Shown here: in pieces, positions 21,930-24,033 of the stretch
Layout of the letters: each line of letters opens with the position of its first letter
How positions within the stretch are numbered: position 1 is the stretch's first letter
Assembly: GCA_036166415.1 (NCBI GenBank)
Contig: JAYZHP010000134.1
Coordinates: 1 to 24,033 of the forward strand
From: TMED108 sp036166415
GTDB taxonomy: Bacteria; Fidelibacterota; Marinisomatia; Marinisomatales; TCS55
DNA length: 24,033 nucleotides
Direction: 5' to 3'
Made by a program: the position numbers and the translations under genes
The notes under the pieces: model-generated
Told to the model about the DNA's origin: nothing
What the model saw: only the letters and a program-made list of their open reading frames with translations
Databases searched by the model: none

Positions 21930-24033
21930 TACTGTTCACCCCCTTCATTTAGATGAAGATGATCAGTGCTACAAGAATGGAATTTGTTTGAATCCTCGCT
22001 ATCAGGATCCATCTCGTCATTACCGCTATCAGCGCTTATCAATATCTTCTGAATTAGATCATTGCGAATCTTTCTATCCCGCTCTTCAAGGAATTGGACA
22101 TTTTTTAATGAAAAGTATTGTTTTCCATCCACCCATGTCTGCTCGCAAATGCTATAGTTTGAAAGTGGATGGCCTGACCACAATGCAAAATCGGCATCTT
22201 TTCCTATTTCAAGCGAACCAACATATTTGTCAATCTTGAGCTGTTTGGCAGGGTTAATCGTAACAAATTTTAATGCCTCTTCTTCGCTTAAGCCACCATA
22301 CTTTACTGCCTTAGCCGCTTCTAGATTCATCCGCCTTGCCAGTTCATCGCTATCCGAATTAAAGGAAACATTTACACCAACATTTGCCATCAAGGAGCCA
22401 TTAAAAGGAATTGCATCGATCACTTCAAATTTATATGCCCACCAATCTGAGAATGTTGATGCTCCTGCACCATGCTCCTTAAGTCTTTCAGCAATTTTAT
22501 ACCCTTCTAGTACATGTTGAAATGTTCCTATGGTAAAGTCAAAATCTTCAGCAATCCGGGTAAGCATCAAGATTTCATCTTGACGGTAAGAATGTGAATG
22601 AACTAGGCGTTTACCTTCCATAATTTCAACTAATGCATCCAATTCTAAATCCCGCCTAGGAGGTACTTTTGTGCGTTGTAGTTTTGCATCTTTATTATAC
22701 GTTTCCCAGGATTTTTTATAGTCTCTGGCAGCGGTAAATGCATCACGAATAACTTGCTCAACACCCATTCTAGTTTCTGGATATCGCCCATAAGAGCGTT
22801 TTCTTTTCACGTTTTCACCAAGTGCAAACTTGATTCCTTGCGGGGCTTTATCAAATATCAACTCATTAGTAAAGCTCCCCCATCTTAGCTTCATAACAAC
22901 ATTTTGTCCACCAATTGGATTTGCCGATCCGTGGAGCAGGTTAATGGTTGTCAATCCTCCAGCTAATGCACGATACATTGCAATGTCATTTGGGTCAATC
23001 ACATCGCGCATTCTCACTTCTGCGGTTACATTCTGAAAACCCTCATTGATGGATTCTCCTGCCATATGGCTATGTGCATCAATCAGTCCAGGTGTAATGT
23101 GCTTACCTTTCCCATCAATAATCAGTGCATTTCCATCGGACAGATAAATATTTTTTGCTATATCTTTGATTTTCCCATCTTGAAATAGAATATCATATCC
23201 TTTTAAAACTCCATCGGGTCCCGATGTCCAAATTGTAGCATCATCCACAAGTATTGTCCGTGGACTTGAAACCCTATCATCAAGACCATAGGCGCCTTCT
23301 GGGAAAAACACTTCTAATTCACTTGGTTGTTCATCGGTGATGATATCAACCCGGTCATTGGGTCTTGAATTCAAGGTTGCCTTCCAATTTGATCTATTAT
23401 TATCGGCATAAATTACATTGCCGCTCATTGAATTTTTTTCGACAATACCTATAAATCTTGCCGCACCAAAACCAAATAGTGTTGAATCCTTTACTGAAAA
23501 TGAGATACGATCTTGATCAATTGATAGATTTTGAACGGATACCGATTCAGCGTCTTTAATTATCCTACCATTATAAGATAGATCGTCCCTCTTAATTTTG
23601 AGGGTCCAATTTTTTTCTCTTGACTGCACAGTCCATGTGCCGGTTGCATCAGCAATTGGATCTGAAGAAATATCAAATTGATTACCCTCGATCCAAACAG
23701 ATTTCACTTTTGATTCTTCATTAAAGTAGCTTCCATCGGTTACCACTAGGTTTGCGATGAATCCAGGTGCGATTTTACCTAATCGTTTTGATTGGCCAAA
23801 AGCTTTGGCCGGAGAAGTAGTTAAGCTAGCCAATGCATCCGCTTGACTCAGACCGCGCTTTACAGCTTTAGATAAATTCTTTCTAAAATCCCCTTTATCT
23901 TTTAGTCCACTTGAAGTAATTGAAAACTGAAACTCTGCATCAGCAAGTCGCATCAGATTATCAGGAGCCATATCCCAATGCTTAAGTTGTTTGGTTGAAT
24001 ATTGAAGAGCAGTATGGGGATTAGCTACCTCAG
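21929..24033 (-). CDS. Tandem amidohydrolase-family protein (N-terminus outside window)
   Basis: The frame is open to the right window edge, so ATG 23971 is internal and the gene continues beyond. About 700 residues are visible. The first part is the C-terminal end of one amidohydrolase domain: LADAEFQFSITSSG, then ALASLTTSPAKAFG and LGKIAPGFIANLVVTDG. A beta-rich linker of about 110 residues follows (starting GTWTVQSREKNWTL). The remainder is a second amidohydrolase domain with the metal motif DAHSHMAG (HxH coded at 23066-23074), further His in LVHSHSYRQ and TFQHVLEGY, and Asp in VSFNSDSDE, so this domain should bind metal. The family hydrolyses amide or related bonds in cyclic or peptide-like substrates; the actual substrate is unknown. 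It is translationally coupled to the following degenerate homologue. The acidic, Asp/Ser-rich C-terminus ends in an HSCSTDHLHLNEGG tail. Confidence 0.85.
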   Translation of the reverse strand, partial: EVANPHTALQYSTKQLKHWDMAPDNLMRLADAEFQFSITSSGLKDKGDFRKNLSKAVKRGLSQADALASLTTSPAKAFGQSKRLGKIAPGFIANLVVTDGSYFNEESKVKSVWIEGNQFDISSDPIADATGTWTVQSREKNWTLKIKRDDLSYNGRIIKDAESVSVQNLSIDQDRISFSVKDSTLFGFGAARFIGIVEKNSMSGNVIYADNNRSNWKATLNSRPNDRVDIITDEQPSELEVFFPEGAYGLDDRVSSPRTILVDDATIWTSGPDGVLKGYDILFQDGKIKDIAKNIYLSDGNALIIDGKGKHITPGLIDAHSHMAGESINEGFQNVTAEVRMRDVIDPNDIAMYRALAGGLTTINLLHGSANPIGGQNVVMKLRWGSFTNELIFDKAPQGIKFALGENVKRKRSYGRYPETRMGVEQVIRDAFTAARDYKKSWETYNKDAKLQRTKVPPRRDLELDALVEIMEGKRLVHSHSYRQDEILMLTRIAEDFDFTIGTFQHVLEGYKIAERLKEHGAGASTFSDWWAYKFEVIDAIPFNGSLMANVGVNVSFNSDSDELARRMNLEAAKAVKYGGLSEEEALKFVTINPAKQLKIDKYVGSLEIGKDADFALWSGHPLSNYSICEQTWVDGKQYFSLKNVQFLEERDRKIRNDLIQKILISADSGNDEMDPDSEDSNKFHSCSTDHLHLNEGGEQ

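Noticed and set aside
1..24033. tRNA, rRNA, CRISPR array, insertion sequence, integrase, attachment site
   Set aside because: No repeated spacer pattern, cloverleaf-like segment, transposase motif or long duplicated sequence was seen in the window.

Overview
The window is AT-rich, densely packed DNA from a Gram-negative bacterium. Two TonB-dependent outer-membrane receptors carrying N-terminal carboxypeptidase-regulatory-like domains, outer-membrane-type lipoproteins, large exported amidohydrolases and a FadN/FadE-type beta-oxidation set suggest the FCB group, most likely Marinimicrobia (SAR406) or a relative of the Bacteroidota. That placement is inferred from gene content; there is no rRNA or other taxonomic marker here. 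I see no tRNA, rRNA, CRISPR array, integrase or insertion sequence. Both window edges cut a gene.

Layout. (1) 2-1602, plus: two overlapping family-4-type glycosyltransferases, the end of a surface-polysaccharide locus. (2) 1603-5867: a phosphate, polyphosphate and alarmone neighbourhood. A small (p)ppGpp-hydrolase-like HD protein (minus) is divergent from a plus-strand run of PPK2 polyphosphate kinase, Ppx/GppA phosphatase, Na+/phosphate cotransporter and PhoU-like protein. (3) 5869-11137, minus: a fatty-acid beta-oxidation operon fadE-fadA-fadN, with a perfect 18-bp palindrome just upstream of fadE. (4) 11138-11393: a divergent control region. On the iron side it has an A-tract, a consensus TTGACA/TATAAT promoter, a Fur-box-like dyad over the expected transcription start, and a long leader hairpin. 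(5) 11394-14691, plus: FTR1-type iron permease and a FecA-like TonB receptor. (6) 14794-17146, plus: a lipoprotein M28 zinc peptidase with a PDZ domain, and a TolB/PD40 beta-propeller protein. (7) 17266-20543, plus: a TetR regulator, a second TonB receptor whose true start appears to be an AUU codon at 17892, and a HmuY-like lipoprotein; together they look like a heme or metal-chelate uptake operon. (8) 20619-24033, minus: two translationally coupled, exported amidohydrolase-family proteins. One keeps the metal-binding motif and the other has lost it; the first is truncated by the window edge.

How the genes fit together. The plus-strand phosphate genes could take up phosphate (cotransporter and PhoU-like), interconvert it with polyphosphate (PPK2, Ppx) and link to alarmone turnover (HD hydrolase, Ppx/GppA). 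The centre and right side form an iron-acquisition zone with two independently controlled modules: a Fur-like one (FTR1 plus FecA-like receptor) and a TetR-controlled one (receptor plus HmuY-like protein). Between them lies a peptidase/propeller pair and beyond them an amidohydrolase pair, both probably acting in the envelope. Convergent neighbours meet with 0 or 1 bp between stop codons, and several starts are non-ATG.
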